Shown one piece after another: positions 9,085 through 17,004 of a stretch of DNA of 44,665 bases. The notes under the pieces were generated by a model, which did no database searches, was not told the DNA's origin, and worked only from the letters and a program-made list of their open reading frames with translations. Numbering within the stretch: position 1 is the stretch's first letter; each line of letters opens with the position of its first letter. The translations under genes were made by a program, and so were the position numbers. The stretch covers positions 1 to 44,665 of the forward strand of contig JACQJQ010000208.1 in assembly GCA_016204945.1 (NCBI GenBank). Reading direction: 5' to 3'. The stretch is from Elusimicrobiota bacterium. Its GTDB lineage: Bacteria; Elusimicrobiota; Elusimicrobia; UBA1565; UBA9628.

Positions 9085-10113
9085 ATGGACCCGATTCCCG
9101 GCGCCGTTTCCGAGCCGCACGCGCCCGGCCCGCGCCGCGTCAAGCGCCGCCTGATCGCGGCGCTCGTCGTTTTGCACGCGGCGGCCGTCCTGGCGTCCGT
9201 TGTCCTGATCGTGCGATCCAAGGACGACGCCGCGAAAGGGGGGGGCGGCTCCGCGAAGAGCCTGCTCAACCTGGCGCCGAAGGACTCGGTCGGCTGGGTC
9301 TCGATCCGGGGGCCGATCCTGTCCTCGGAGCTGGGCAAGCCCTGGGAGCGCGGCGCCGAGCAGTGGGCGCGGCGCATCGAGCAGCTCGCCGAGACCAAGG
9401 GCGTCAAGGCGATCGTTCTCGACATCAACTCGCCCGGCGGCAGCGTCGGCGCGGTGCAGGAGATCTACGCGCGCATTCAGCGCGTGAAGAAGGAGAAGAA
9501 GATCCCCTTCGTCGCCTTGTTCGGCGACGTTTCGGCCTCCGGCGGCTACTACCTGGGCGCGGCCTGCGACAAGATCGTGGCGCATCCCGGGACCTTGACC
9601 GGCTCGATCGGCGTTATTTTCTCCGTGTCGAATCTGGAAGGCCTTTTCGCCAAGGTCGGCTACAAGGCCGACCCGATCAAGTCGGGCCGGCACAAGGACA
9701 TCGGCTCGCCGGCGCGGCCGATGACGCCCGAGGAGCGCAAAATCCTCCAGTCCCTCATCGACGACGCCTACGGCCAGTTCGTTCAGGCGGTGGCTGACGG
9801 CCGCAAGATGACGGTTGAGCAGGTCAAGCCGCTGGCCGACGGGCGCATTTACTCCGGCAATCAGGCGCTTGCGCTCAATCTTGTCGATCAACTCGGCGAT
9901 TCGGAGGACGCGACCAAGCTCGCGGCCCAGCTTGGCGGCATCAAGGACGAGAAGCCGCGGGTGCGCCGGGACGCGGAAAAGCTCAACGACATCTTCGAGC
10001 TGCTCGAGACGCGCGCGCGCCTGACCTTGGGTCTCGGCGCCGCGGGCGTGACCTTGAGCGCCGGCTCCGCGATCCCCCGCGGGCTGCTCTACGCCTGGTC
10101 CGGGGGCTGGTGA
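9085..10113 (+). CDS. sppA: Signal peptide peptidase SppA (short, single-domain form)
   Basis: The protein has 342 residues with one N-terminal membrane helix (about 24-46) and an S49-type serine protease domain outside. The motifs are DINSPGGSVGAVQE (oxyanion region) and SASGGYYLGAACDKI with nucleophile S152. The general base is K204 in GRHKDIGSP. The S-K distance of 52 residues equals that of Bacillus SppA (S147/K199), placing it with the short bacterial form rather than the two-domain E. coli form. It degrades signal peptides left in the membrane after secretion. It is the first gene of a compact run, and the next gene starts immediately after its stop. Confidence 0.95.
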   Translation: MDPIPGAVSEPHAPGPRRVKRRLIAALVVLHAAAVLASVVLIVRSKDDAAKGGGGSAKSLLNLAPKDSVGWVSIRGPILSSELGKPWERGAEQWARRIEQLAETKGVKAIVLDINSPGGSVGAVQEIYARIQRVKKEKKIPFVALFGDVSASGGYYLGAACDKIVAHPGTLTGSIGVIFSVSNLEGLFAKVGYKADPIKSGRHKDIGSPARPMTPEERKILQSLIDDAYGQFVQAVADGRKMTVEQVKPLADGRIYSGNQALALNLVDQLGDSEDATKLAAQLGGIKDEKPRVRRDAEKLNDIFELLETRARLTLGLGAAGVTLSAGSAIPRGLLYAWSGGW

Positions 10114-10689
10114 ATGGACTCCGTCGAGCTTATTTACGATTACTTCGAGGATAGGGCCCATGCCGCGGCGCTGATCCGCCAGCGGCGGCCGGCGGCTCTC
10201 GGCCTGCTCGCAATCCTGCTCGGGACGGCGAGCCTGTACGTCGCCCAGTCCTTGGCCGGGCGCGCGATCCTGCCCTTCGGCTGGCCCGGATTCGCCCTGG
10301 CCTTGCTGTGGCACGTCGTCCTGATCTTCCTAGGCACGGCGCTGCTGCACCTTATCCTTGAATTCGGCGGCGCGCGGGGCGACGCCCGCGTCCTGTTCGT
10401 GCACCTCGGTCTCTCCGAACTCGCCTGGCTGGCGGCGGTGCCGCTCGTCCTCCTGTGCCAGAGCGTCCTCTCCAAACCCGCCTGGAGCCTGCGCCTGGTC
10501 TTCTTCTTCGTGGGCCTCTGGTCGCTGTCCTACAAGGCGCGCGGAATCCGCGACGAGTACGGCGTCGGAGGCGGGCGCGCGTGGCTGACCTTGGGCTTGC
10601 CGTATCTCGTCGCCGTGCTCGTCCTGCTTCTGATGGCCTTTCTCGCGACGCTCGGCTTCGTGCTCGCCGCGATGAGCTCGTGGGCATGA
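10114..10689 (+). CDS. Yip1-like multi-spanning membrane protein
   Basis: The protein has 191 residues with about five hydrophobic segments and a short cytoplasmic N-terminus. The overall plan (amphipathic start, then five closely spaced helices) resembles the YIP1 family, but I see no diagnostic motif, so the family call is tentative. It begins at the base after the sppA stop and its end overlaps nnrE by ATGA, so expression is coupled to both. No function can be assigned from the sequence. Confidence 0.7.
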   Translation: MDSVELIYDYFEDRAHAAALIRQRRPAALGLLAILLGTASLYVAQSLAGRAILPFGWPGFALALLWHVVLIFLGTALLHLILEFGGARGDARVLFVHLGLSELAWLAAVPLVLLCQSVLSKPAWSLRLVFFFVGLWSLSYKARGIRDEYGVGGGRAWLTLGLPYLVAVLVLLLMAFLATLGFVLAAMSSWA

Positions 10690-11420
10690 AGGAGCCGATT
10701 CCCGAGGTTTGGGAAGGCCTGCCCGTGGTCAGCGCGGCGGCGATGCGGGCGCTCGACCAAGCCGCGGTCGAGAAGCACGGCATCAAGGCGCTCGACCTGA
10801 TGGAGAACGCGGGCAAGGCCGTCGCCGCGGAGTGCGCGGCGTTCCTCGCCGCCAAGGGCGTCGCGCTCGCGCGGGCGGACGTGGTCGTCTGCTGCGGCCG
10901 CGGCGCCAACGGCGGCGACGGGCTCGTCGCCGCGCGGCACCTGCGCGCGGGCGGCGCCGCGGTCGGCGTGTTCCTATGCCCGCCCAAGAACGACGGTTCC
11001 GGCGGCGGGAAATATCCCGAACTCGTGCGCGTCAATCTCGCCGCGGCCAAGGCGGCGGGCGTGACCATCGTCGAGGCGGGCCCGGAGTCGGGCCTCGCCG
11101 CGGCGCTCGCGCGGTGCGATCTCGCGATCGACGCGCTGCTCGGCACCGGCTCCAACGGCAAGCCGGCGGGAGCCGTCCACCACATGATCCGCGAGCTCAC
11201 GCGCGCCAAGAAGCCGGTGATCGCCGTGGACATCCCCTCGGGCCTTCATCCCGACACCGGCTACCACAGCGGCGTCTTCGTCGCCGCCGACCTCACCTTG
11301 ACCTTGGGCCTGCCCAAGCGCGGCCTGCTCGCGCCGCACGCCAAGCCGCAGGTCGGCGTCCTGAAGGTGCTCGATATCGGCTACCCGCCCGCTCTGTTGA
11401 AAGGGCGCTCGCTTAAGTGA
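10686..11420 (+). CDS. nnrE: NAD(P)H-hydrate epimerase (YjeF N-terminal domain)
   Basis: The protein has 244 residues from ATG 10686, which overlaps the previous stop (ATGA); longer in-frame extensions run into the upstream gene. Family motifs are the N-terminal helix AAAMRALDQAA, LDLMENAGKAVA, the nucleotide-binding CCGRGANGGDGLVAARHL and the Asp in AIDALLGTGSNG. VAVDIPSGLHPDTG and ADLTLTLGLPKRGL also match. The enzyme interconverts the R and S forms of damaged, hydrated NAD(P)H so that the dehydratase can repair them. Only the epimerase domain is present; the usual fused ATP/ADP-dependent dehydratase (NnrD) is missing and must lie elsewhere. Confidence 0.93.
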   Translation: MKEPIPEVWEGLPVVSAAAMRALDQAAVEKHGIKALDLMENAGKAVAAECAAFLAAKGVALARADVVVCCGRGANGGDGLVAARHLRAGGAAVGVFLCPPKNDGSGGGKYPELVRVNLAAAKAAGVTIVEAGPESGLAAALARCDLAIDALLGTGSNGKPAGAVHHMIRELTRAKKPVIAVDIPSGLHPDTGYHSGVFVAADLTLTLGLPKRGLLAPHAKPQVGVLKVLDIGYPPALLKGRSLK

Positions 11421-11959
11421 GGCGCCTGGCCTGCGCGGTCCTGCTGCTCGGCGCCGCCTGCGCCCGTCAGCCGGGCCCCTACGCGATCTTGGAGACCTCG
11501 AAAGGCCGCATGGTCGCGCGCCTGCACGGAGCCGAGACGCCGAAGACGGTCGCGCATCTGCGCGCGCTGGCCGGACGCCCGAAGCCGTTTTACGACGGGC
11601 TTGTCTTTTTCCGCGTCGTCCCCGGTTTCCTGATCCAGACGGGCGATCCCGCGGGCGACGGCCGGGGCGACCCGAAGCTTCCCGTGCCCGACGAGATCCG
11701 TCCCGGCGACCGTTTCGACCGGCCCGGGCTGCTCGGCATGGCGAGCTGGGGTCCGGGGACGTCTCAGACCCAGTTCTTCATCACGCTCGCGCCCGCGCGC
11801 GATCTCGACGGCCTCCACACGATTTTCGGCGAGCTGATCGAGGGCCTCGAGGTCGCGCAGGCGATCGCGGCCGTGCCGCGCGAGACGAAAGACGGCGTCG
11901 ACCGGCCCTACGATCCTCCGGTGATGAAGTCGTTTAAGATCGTGTCCGTTCGTCCTTGA
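11417..11959 (+). CDS. Cyclophilin-type peptidyl-prolyl isomerase, lipoprotein
   Basis: The protein has 180 residues starting with GTG at 11417, overlapping the nnrE stop (GTGA). Lipobox LGAAC makes it a predicted lipoprotein. Cyclophilin features are the opening YAILETSKGRMVARLHG, YDGLVFFRVVPGFLIQTGDP (active-site F..R and Q regions), GMASWGPGTSQTQFFITL and HTIFGELIEG. It would catalyse proline isomerisation in folding proteins at the envelope. Last gene of the sppA run; a role in secreted-protein quality control fits SppA next door. Confidence 0.92.
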   Translation: MRRLACAVLLLGAACARQPGPYAILETSKGRMVARLHGAETPKTVAHLRALAGRPKPFYDGLVFFRVVPGFLIQTGDPAGDGRGDPKLPVPDEIRPGDRFDRPGLLGMASWGPGTSQTQFFITLAPARDLDGLHTIFGELIEGLEVAQAIAAVPRETKDGVDRPYDPPVMKSFKIVSVRP

Positions 11960-11993
11960 GATCGTCGCGAACGATCCAAGCCGGCCGTCCAAA

Positions 11994-12002
11994 TGCTAGA
12001 AT
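11994..12002 (+). promoter_or_regulatory. Extended -10 promoter of the gene at 12008
   Basis: TGcTAGAAT is an extended -10 element ending 5 nt before ATG 12008. No good -35 hexamer is seen at the proper distance. The spacing predicts a leaderless transcript. Confidence 0.6.
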
Positions 12003-12007
12003 GAGGC

Positions 12008-12517
12008 ATGAAGATTTTATTCCTGATCGCGGCCGCTTTTCTCGCCGCTTCGCCCATCCATGCCGCGGACTGCGATTCCTATGCCCCGCTCCTGAAGATC
12101 GGCTGGCGCCTCCACTATGAACGCATCGATGGACCGTCGCGCTCGGCGATTCTTGATCAGTCGGAGTGTTCGATCGCGTTCGCGGACCATGGCATCGGCG
12201 ATTTCGACGACGCGGATAAGCCAGGCGCGCCGTCCAATCCCGCGCCGCGCCTTCGTTTCTGGTCGGAAACGAGCCCTTATGAAATCGACGTCGAGCTGAG
12301 GAACGGGTGGGCGCGCGTCGCGCTGTTCAAGCGTGAAGGCCGCTACCGTAGCATGATGGCCCGCATCGATCAGGTCGCCGAAGACGAGTTGGCGGCGATG
12401 GCGCTGGACTACACGGGCAACGTCGACGACCGGGAATATCCGGCGCTTCGCGTCGGACCAGGCGTGCGCAAGACCGTGCGCTCCGCCCGAGTGCTTCTGA
12501 CGCCCGTCGGGCGCTGA
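12008..12517 (+). CDS. Secreted protein of unknown function
   Basis: The protein has 169 residues with a clear Sec signal peptide (about 1-20, cleavage after IHAA). The mature part has two cysteines (in DCDSY and SECSI) that could form a disulfide, and many acidic residues. I do not recognise a family. It is a single-gene unit with its own promoter and is convergent with tilS, whose stop lies about 16 nt beyond. No terminator hairpin with a U-run separates them. Confidence 0.75.
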   Translation: MKILFLIAAAFLAASPIHAADCDSYAPLLKIGWRLHYERIDGPSRSAILDQSECSIAFADHGIGDFDDADKPGAPSNPAPRLRFWSETSPYEIDVELRNGWARVALFKREGRYRSMMARIDQVAEDELAAMALDYTGNVDDREYPALRVGPGVRKTVRSARVLLTPVGR

Positions 12518-12532
12518 GCGCGGCCCGCGGGA

Positions 12533-13306
12533 TCAGTCTCGGCCCGTCGCGACGCGGACCTTCGCCGCCATCCTCGCCAGGCGTTCCTTGACTCCCGGCG
12601 CGCGCTTTTCCAGCAGAGGCAGGACCTCGCGGCGCACCCAGTTGCGGGTGAACTTGGGGTCGCGGTTGCTCGCGTCCTCGCGCCAGTCGAGCCCGTGCAT
12701 CTTGAGGTAGAGAAGGACCTCGGCGCGCGTCAGCGGCAGGAGTGGGCGGATCAACTCGACGCCGGGTATCAGTTCGCGCCGCGGCGCGATGCCGCCGAGG
12801 CCCTCGAGGCTCGTGCCGCGCAGCAGGTGCAGAAGCACGGTCTCGGCCTGGTCGTCGAGCTGATGGCCGGTCGCGACCGCCGTGAAGCGTCCGTGCCGCG
12901 CCCGCGCGCCCAGCGCGCGGTAGCGCGCCTTTCGGCCCGCCTCCTCGAGGCCGAGCCCGCGCTTGGCCGCGAGCGCGCGCACCGGCGCGCGGACGACCGA
13001 GACGGGCAGCCCGAGGCGATCTCCCAGAGCCTTGACGAAGCGCGCGTCGCCGTCCGCGGCGCGCCCGCGCAGGCCGTGGTGGACGTGGACGAGCGCCACC
13101 GTCAGGCTCTTTTTTCGCGCCTGGACCGACAGCCAATGCGCCAGGCACACCGAATCCGGACCGCCCGACACCGCGGCCAGCACCCGGCGCTCCGGCGTCA
13201 GGAGTCGGTGCGCGGCCTCGAAGGCCGCGAGCTTGGACCAAACGCGGGCGGCGAATTCCTTGCGTTTCAGGGAGGCTCTCCGACGTGGACGATGCCTTAT
13301 TCCCAT
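12533..13306 (-). CDS. tilS: tRNA(Ile)-lysidine synthase
   Basis: The protein has 257 residues from ATG 13306; a TTG two codons upstream is an alternative. The PP-loop ATPase motif AVSGGPDS is followed by HVHHGLRGRAADGDARF, GHQLDDQAETVLLHLLRG and the C-terminal part of the N-type domain (EDASNRDPKFTRNWVRREVLP), all typical of TilS. The enzyme attaches lysine to C34 of the AUA-reading tRNA-Ile, changing both decoding and charging. The C-terminal domains of E. coli TilS are absent, as in the shorter form known from other phyla. It is transcribed away from the toxin-antitoxin pair. Confidence 0.95.
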   Translation of the reverse strand: MGIRHRPRRRASLKRKEFAARVWSKLAAFEAAHRLLTPERRVLAAVSGGPDSVCLAHWLSVQARKKSLTVALVHVHHGLRGRAADGDARFVKALGDRLGLPVSVVRAPVRALAAKRGLGLEEAGRKARYRALGARARHGRFTAVATGHQLDDQAETVLLHLLRGTSLEGLGGIAPRRELIPGVELIRPLLPLTRAEVLLYLKMHGLDWREDASNRDPKFTRNWVRREVLPLLEKRAPGVKERLARMAAKVRVATGRD

Positions 13307-13370
13307 CGACAAATCAATGCGGAAGTTGTTCCTTGAGCGCCGTTTCGGGTTCGATGTCAGGGTCAGGGTC

Positions 13371-13410
13371 TTGACGGGGGGACCAACATGTACTATAATA
13401 CGTACGCATG
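13371..13410 (+). promoter_or_regulatory. Promoter and putative autoregulatory operator of the toxin-antitoxin pair
   Basis: TTGACG (13371-13376), a 17-bp spacer and a perfect TATAAT (13394-13399), with ATG 13408 only 8 nt downstream. The -10 box is flanked by two GTAC cores (13390-13393 and 13402-13405) in the imperfect inverted repeat CATGTAC/GTACGCATG. YefM-family antitoxins are known to bind TGTACA cores, so this is a likely operator. Just upstream lies a short tandem GTCAGG repeat (13356-13370). Confidence 0.7.
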
Positions 13411-13662
13411 AAGACCGTCACCGCCACCGGCGCCCGCAGCGGCCTCTTTAGCATCATCAAAGACGCCGCCGCGACTCACAGCCCTTACCGCATCACCTCG
13501 CGGTCCGGCACGGCTATCTTGATTCCCGAGGAGGACTTCGATAGTTTATTGGAGACCTTGGAGCTTCTCTCCACTCCCGGCGTTCTCGCCGGAGTGCGCA
13601 AGGCCCGGCGCGATATCGCGGAAGGCAGGACCTATTCCCTCAAAGATGTTTTCGGATCCTGA
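13408..13662 (+). CDS. Antitoxin, Phd/YefM family
   Basis: The protein has 84 residues. The N-terminal part (ATGARSGLFSIIKDAA, YRITSRSGTAILIPEEDFDSL) follows the Phd/YefM fold: a beta strand, the helix that replaces the usual NARxNL region, and the VLIsxxdfxxL strand-helix. The C-terminus (RKARRDIAEGRTYSLKDVFG) is the flexible toxin-binding arm. It should neutralise the toxin encoded 3 nt downstream and repress its own promoter. The mRNA is predicted to be leaderless. Confidence 0.88.
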   Translation: MKTVTATGARSGLFSIIKDAAATHSPYRITSRSGTAILIPEEDFDSLLETLELLSTPGVLAGVRKARRDIAEGRTYSLKDVFGS

Positions 13663-13665
13663 TTC

Positions 13666-13920
13666 GTGCCGTATGACGTCCGGATCACCCGACAGGCGCG
13701 CAAAGATATCGCCACCTTGCTCCCAAGACTGCGGCGCAAACTTCAGGATATCCTGATACATGTCCTCGCGCGAAATCCGTACGAGGGCAAGAAGTTGCTT
13801 GGGGACCTTGCGGGAAGTTATTCCTACCGCCTGAACTACAAGGACCGCATCGTTTACAGCGTGGATGAGCGGATGAAGACGGTGTATATCGAGCGCGCCC
13901 GCACCCATTACGGGAACTGA
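13666..13920 (+). CDS. Toxin, RelE/YoeB-like mRNA interferase family
   Basis: The protein has 84 residues starting at GTG 13666, 3 nt after the antitoxin stop. It shows the RelE pattern: YDVRITRQARKDIATL at the start, a helical pair, KKLLGDLAGSYSYRLNYKDRIVYSVDE in the sheet, and the C-terminal IERARTHYGN. RelE/YoeB toxins cleave mRNA at the ribosome; the conserved arginines and C-terminal HYG are consistent with activity. Its 3' end overlaps by 13 bp the 3' end of the convergent gene on the other strand. Confidence 0.88.
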   Translation: MPYDVRITRQARKDIATLLPRLRRKLQDILIHVLARNPYEGKKLLGDLAGSYSYRLNYKDRIVYSVDERMKTVYIERARTHYGN

Positions 13921-15260
13921 GGTCCGGGCGCCTGCTTCAACGTCGTCCCGAGTTCGAGCAGAGCTTCGCGGGCCGCGGCCATCGGGACGTCCTCGGCGCG
14001 CTCGAAGGGGCGCGAGTCCCAGACGCGGCGGGGGTCGGGCGCGTCGATCAGGTCGTGGGGCAAGGAGCGGGAGAGCCTGTCGAGCTCGGAGTCGCCCGCG
14101 TAGTATCGCGGCTCGCGGAGCATGCCGAAGGGAACCGAGCCGGTGATGAAGGCGTGGGCGTCGTTGCAGTCGCCGAGGGGCCCGTAGCCGCCCATCGCCA
14201 GGCCGAAGGCTTTGGCCTTGGCCGCGAGCTCGCGGCTGACCCAGGCGGCGCGCTCAAGGAGCGCGGCCGCGTCCTTTCCCGACCAAGAGCGCGCGACGCG
14301 GCCGCCGACCCAGCCTTGGTTGGTCGTGTCCTTGGCGCGGAACGCGGCGCGTCCGTCGATGCCGTAGTAAAACGCCAGGGAGGCGTTGACGCGCGGGCCG
14401 CGGACGCGGATGTCGAGCTCGCTGTGCGCGACCGGGGAGACGAGGCGGCGGCCGCTCGGCAGGACGATGCCGGTGTCGATCAAGGTCGGCGTCGCGACGT
14501 CGCGGCGCGCGCCCCCGGCCTCCAGGCGCAGGTCGCCGAAGTTCGCGTAAAGGCGGACGTCGTCGATCTCGATCACGTGGCCCGCGGAGAGCAAGGAGTC
14601 AAGCCAGGCGCCGACGCCCGCGCGGCGCGCGCCGGCGTCGAGGATGAAGCCGGCGGGAGCCGAAGGATCGTTCGCGGAAAGGTGGTTCAGCGCCTCCGCG
14701 ACCGCCCTGCTGTCGCCCCACGGCGCGCCGGCGCCGAACAAAGTCTCGTCGCCGTAGAGCAGGCCGCGGCCGATGGGCTTCAAGTAGAGGTCCTTGGGCG
14801 GGTCCAGGGGCGCCCCGGGGAGCGTCAGGGCGAGCTCCTCCGGTCGCGCGGGCTCGGGCGTCATGCCTTGGCGCGAGGCGTACAGCGAGGCGGCGGCGCC
14901 GGCCTGGGCGGGAGTCAGGGTGGGGAAACGGTCGAGCACGGAGGGGTCGGCGCGGCTCAGGGCTTCCTTGATCCGCGCGCGGAGCGCGGGGGTGTCGAGC
15001 GCGGAGCCGAGCGAGCCGGTTTTGGCGACGAGCAGGTCGAGCAGTTCGTCGACGGCCGCCGGGTCCCGGCCCAGGGCGCGGGCGAGGTCGGACAGGGACA
15101 GCGGCGCGTCGGCGGCGCGGGCCGCGGGCGAGACCGCCGGCGGGGCTGCCTGCCTCCTGCTGCCGTCGAAAAGCGCGCCGGCCGCGGCCGGAAGGTCCTC
15201 GAGGCGCTGGGCGGCGGCGCTGAGCGGCGCCAGGAGCAGGAAAGGGAGGAGGCGGTTCAC
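13908..15260 (-). CDS. Secreted protein of unknown function, about 450 residues
   Basis: The start is taken as GTG 15260, which puts a signal peptide (NRLLPFLLLAPLSAAAQ) at the very N-terminus and leaves 8 nt to the -10 box. A GTG further upstream (15278) would lie inside the promoter. Residues 40-130 are Ala/Pro-rich and helical. The C-terminal 250 residues contain a repeated pattern of structural strands (VIEIDDVRLYANFGDLRLE, SELDIRVRGPRVNASLAFYYGIDG) that could be beta-rich. I do not recognise the family. It is divergent from the response-regulator gene and convergent with the toxin gene. Confidence 0.75.
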   Translation of the reverse strand: MNRLLPFLLLAPLSAAAQRLEDLPAAAGALFDGSRRQAAPPAVSPAARAADAPLSLSDLARALGRDPAAVDELLDLLVAKTGSLGSALDTPALRARIKEALSRADPSVLDRFPTLTPAQAGAAASLYASRQGMTPEPARPEELALTLPGAPLDPPKDLYLKPIGRGLLYGDETLFGAGAPWGDSRAVAEALNHLSANDPSAPAGFILDAGARRAGVGAWLDSLLSAGHVIEIDDVRLYANFGDLRLEAGGARRDVATPTLIDTGIVLPSGRRLVSPVAHSELDIRVRGPRVNASLAFYYGIDGRAAFRAKDTTNQGWVGGRVARSWSGKDAAALLERAAWVSRELAAKAKAFGLAMGGYGPLGDCNDAHAFITGSVPFGMLREPRYYAGDSELDRLSRSLPHDLIDAPDPRRVWDSRPFERAEDVPMAAAREALLELGTTLKQAPGPQFP

Positions 15261-15268
15261 GCCCCCAT

Positions 15269-15277
15269 ATTGTAACA
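15269..15277 (-). promoter_or_regulatory. Extended -10 of the secreted protein at 15260
   Basis: On the minus strand TGtTACAAT ends 8 nt before GTG 15260. No -35 box is needed for an extended -10 and none is seen. It is back to back with the promoter of the response-regulator gene; only about 60 bp separate the two start codons. Confidence 0.6.
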
Positions 15278-15284
15278 CGCCCCA

Positions 15285-15313
15285 TGGACTTCCTTCGCGC
15301 GAATTGATAAATT
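15285..15313 (+). promoter_or_regulatory. Promoter of the receiver-fixCX operon
   Basis: TGGACT (15285-15290), a 17-bp spacer and TAAATT (15308-15313), with ATG 15320 6 nt downstream. GATAAA two bases earlier is an alternative -10. Either predicts a leaderless start. Confidence 0.55.
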
Positions 15314-15319
15314 CGCGCC

Positions 15320-15694
15320 ATGGCCAAGAAAGTCCTTGTCATCGACGACGAACCGGAGATGCTCAACCTCGTGAAGTACACGCTCGAGCACGGCGGTTTC
15401 GAGGTGCACACCTGCGACAACGGGCGCCACGCCTGGGACGCGATCGCCAAGGTCAAGCCTGACGTCCTCGTCCTGGACGTCATGCTGCCCGGCATCGACG
15501 GCTACTCGCTCCAGCTCAAGATCTCGGTCGAGCCGACCACGAAGGACCTCCCGATCGTCGTCCTGACGGCGCTCGAGCCGTCGAAGACCTTGTTCCAGAA
15601 ATTCCCGCAGGTCGTCGGCTTCATGACCAAGCCCTTCAAGCCCGAGGAGCTTCTGAAGACGGTCTCGGACGCCTCCGCCAAAGTCGCGGGTTGA
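15320..15694 (+). CDS. Single-domain response regulator (receiver only)
   Basis: The protein has 124 residues and consists of a CheY-like receiver domain alone. Acidic pocket residues are D9 and D10 (VIDDEPE), the phosphoacceptor is D53 (VLVLDVMLPGIDGY), the switch Thr is in VVLTALEP, and the conserved Lys is in FMTKPFKPEELL. There is no output domain, so it works by protein contact or phosphotransfer. The gene is directly fused in translation to fixC (stop TGA overlaps a possible TTG start). This unusual pairing suggests it could modulate the oxidoreductase, or merely share its expression. The cognate kinase is not in the window. Confidence 0.92.
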   Translation: MAKKVLVIDDEPEMLNLVKYTLEHGGFEVHTCDNGRHAWDAIAKVKPDVLVLDVMLPGIDGYSLQLKISVEPTTKDLPIVVLTALEPSKTLFQKFPQVVGFMTKPFKPEELLKTVSDASAKVAG

Positions 15695-15699
15695 CCGGC

Positions 15700-17004
15700 A
15701 TGGCCGAAGAGCCCAGCTACGACGCGATCGTCGTCGGCGCCGGCCCCGCCGGACTCTCCGCCGCCGTCGTCATGGCGCGGGCCGGCCTCAAGGTCGTCGT
15801 GCTCGAGCGCGGCGAGTATCCCGGGGCCAAGAACGTGCAGGGCGCGGTGCTCTACTCGAAGATGCTCCACGAGATCGTGCCCGAGTTTTGGAAGGCCCCG
15901 GACGCGCCCGTCGAGCGCCCGATCGTCGAGCAGAAGACCTGCGTCACGACCGAGGACTCCTACGTCACGGTCGGCTACAAGTCCCTGAAGTTCCTCGAGG
16001 GCGTCCCGAACTGCTACACGATCATCCGCGTCCATTTCGACCAGTGGTACGCGAAGAAGGCCGAGGAGGCCGGGGCCGAGGTGTTCTGCGGCGTCATGGT
16101 CCGCGACGTCGTCAAGGACGCCTCCGGAAAGATCACCGGCATCAGGACGGCCGAGGGCGACGAGCTGACCGCCAGCGTCGTCATCGCCTGCGACGGCGTC
16201 AACTCGATCGTGGCGCAGAAGGCCGGCTTCATCGACGAGCTGAAGCCCACCGAGGTGGCGCTCGGCGCCAAGGAAGTCATCGCGCTCGCCCCCGGCGTCA
16301 TCGAGGACCGCTTCCAGCTCAATGCCGGCGAGGGGGCGACGATGGAGATGTTCGGCTCGACCTCCCTCGGGATGCTCGGCTACTGCTTCCTCTACACGAA
16401 CAAGGAATCCCTGGCGCTGGGCGTCGGCTGCAAGCTGTCGGACTACCAAAAGAAGGGCCTGCGCCCCTCCGATCACCTCGAGTACGTCAAGCAGCATCCG
16501 CTCATCAAGAAGCTGATCTCGGGCGGCAAGACGCTCGAGTACTCCTCGCATCTGATCCCCGAGGGCGGGTATAAATCCATGCCGCCGCTCGCCGCCGACG
16601 GATTCCTCGTCGCGGGCGACGCCGCGCAGATGACGAATCCCGCCTATCGCGAGGGCTCGAATCTCGCCATGACGGCGGGCAAGCTCGCGGGCGAGACCGT
16701 CATCGAGGCCAAGAAGAAGGGCGACTTTTCGAAGGCGACTTTGTCCGCCTACGTGGGCAAGCTGAAGAAGTCCTACGTGCTTTCCGACATGGAGGACATC
16801 CAGGACCTGGAGGAGCACGTGGAGGGCTCTCCCGGCTTCCTGGAGTTTTATCCGAAGCTGGCCTGCGAGCTGGCCCAGCTGCGCTTCTCGGCCGACGGCG
16901 TGCCGAAGCGCGAGCACCTGAAGAAGGCGCTCGGGATGGTCCGCGAGCGCGGCTTCCTGCGCGTCGCCAGGGATCTGTTCCCCCTCAGGAAGGTGGCGAT
17001 CTGA
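15700..17004 (+). CDS. fixC: FixC / electron-transfer flavoprotein-quinone oxidoreductase-type FAD protein
   Basis: The protein has 434 residues from ATG 15700. TTG 15691, overlapping the previous stop as TTGA, would add three residues and is a real alternative. The FAD-binding Rossmann motif VVGAGPAGLSAAVVMARAG is at the N-terminus, with the FixC/ETF-QO hallmark LERGEYPGAKNVQGAVLY. The second FAD motif is LVAGDAAQMTNPAYREGSNLAM. FixC takes electrons from the FixAB flavoprotein and, with FixX, passes them to the quinone pool or, in bifurcating systems, also drives ferredoxin reduction. FixA and FixB are not in the window. It is coupled to fixX by a one-base TGATG overlap. Confidence 0.9.
   Translation: MAEEPSYDAIVVGAGPAGLSAAVVMARAGLKVVVLERGEYPGAKNVQGAVLYSKMLHEIVPEFWKAPDAPVERPIVEQKTCVTTEDSYVTVGYKSLKFLEGVPNCYTIIRVHFDQWYAKKAEEAGAEVFCGVMVRDVVKDASGKITGIRTAEGDELTASVVIACDGVNSIVAQKAGFIDELKPTEVALGAKEVIALAPGVIEDRFQLNAGEGATMEMFGSTSLGMLGYCFLYTNKESLALGVGCKLSDYQKKGLRPSDHLEYVKQHPLIKKLISGGKTLEYSSHLIPEGGYKSMPPLAADGFLVAGDAAQMTNPAYREGSNLAMTAGKLAGETVIEAKKKGDFSKATLSAYVGKLKKSYVLSDMEDIQDLEEHVEGSPGFLEFYPKLACELAQLRFSADGVPKREHLKKALGMVRERGFLRVARDLFPLRKVAI

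Noticed and set aside
12518-12532. GC-rich CGCGGCCCGCG between the secreted protein and tilS as a bidirectional terminator
   Set aside because: No usable stem-loop of normal size and no T-run on either side.
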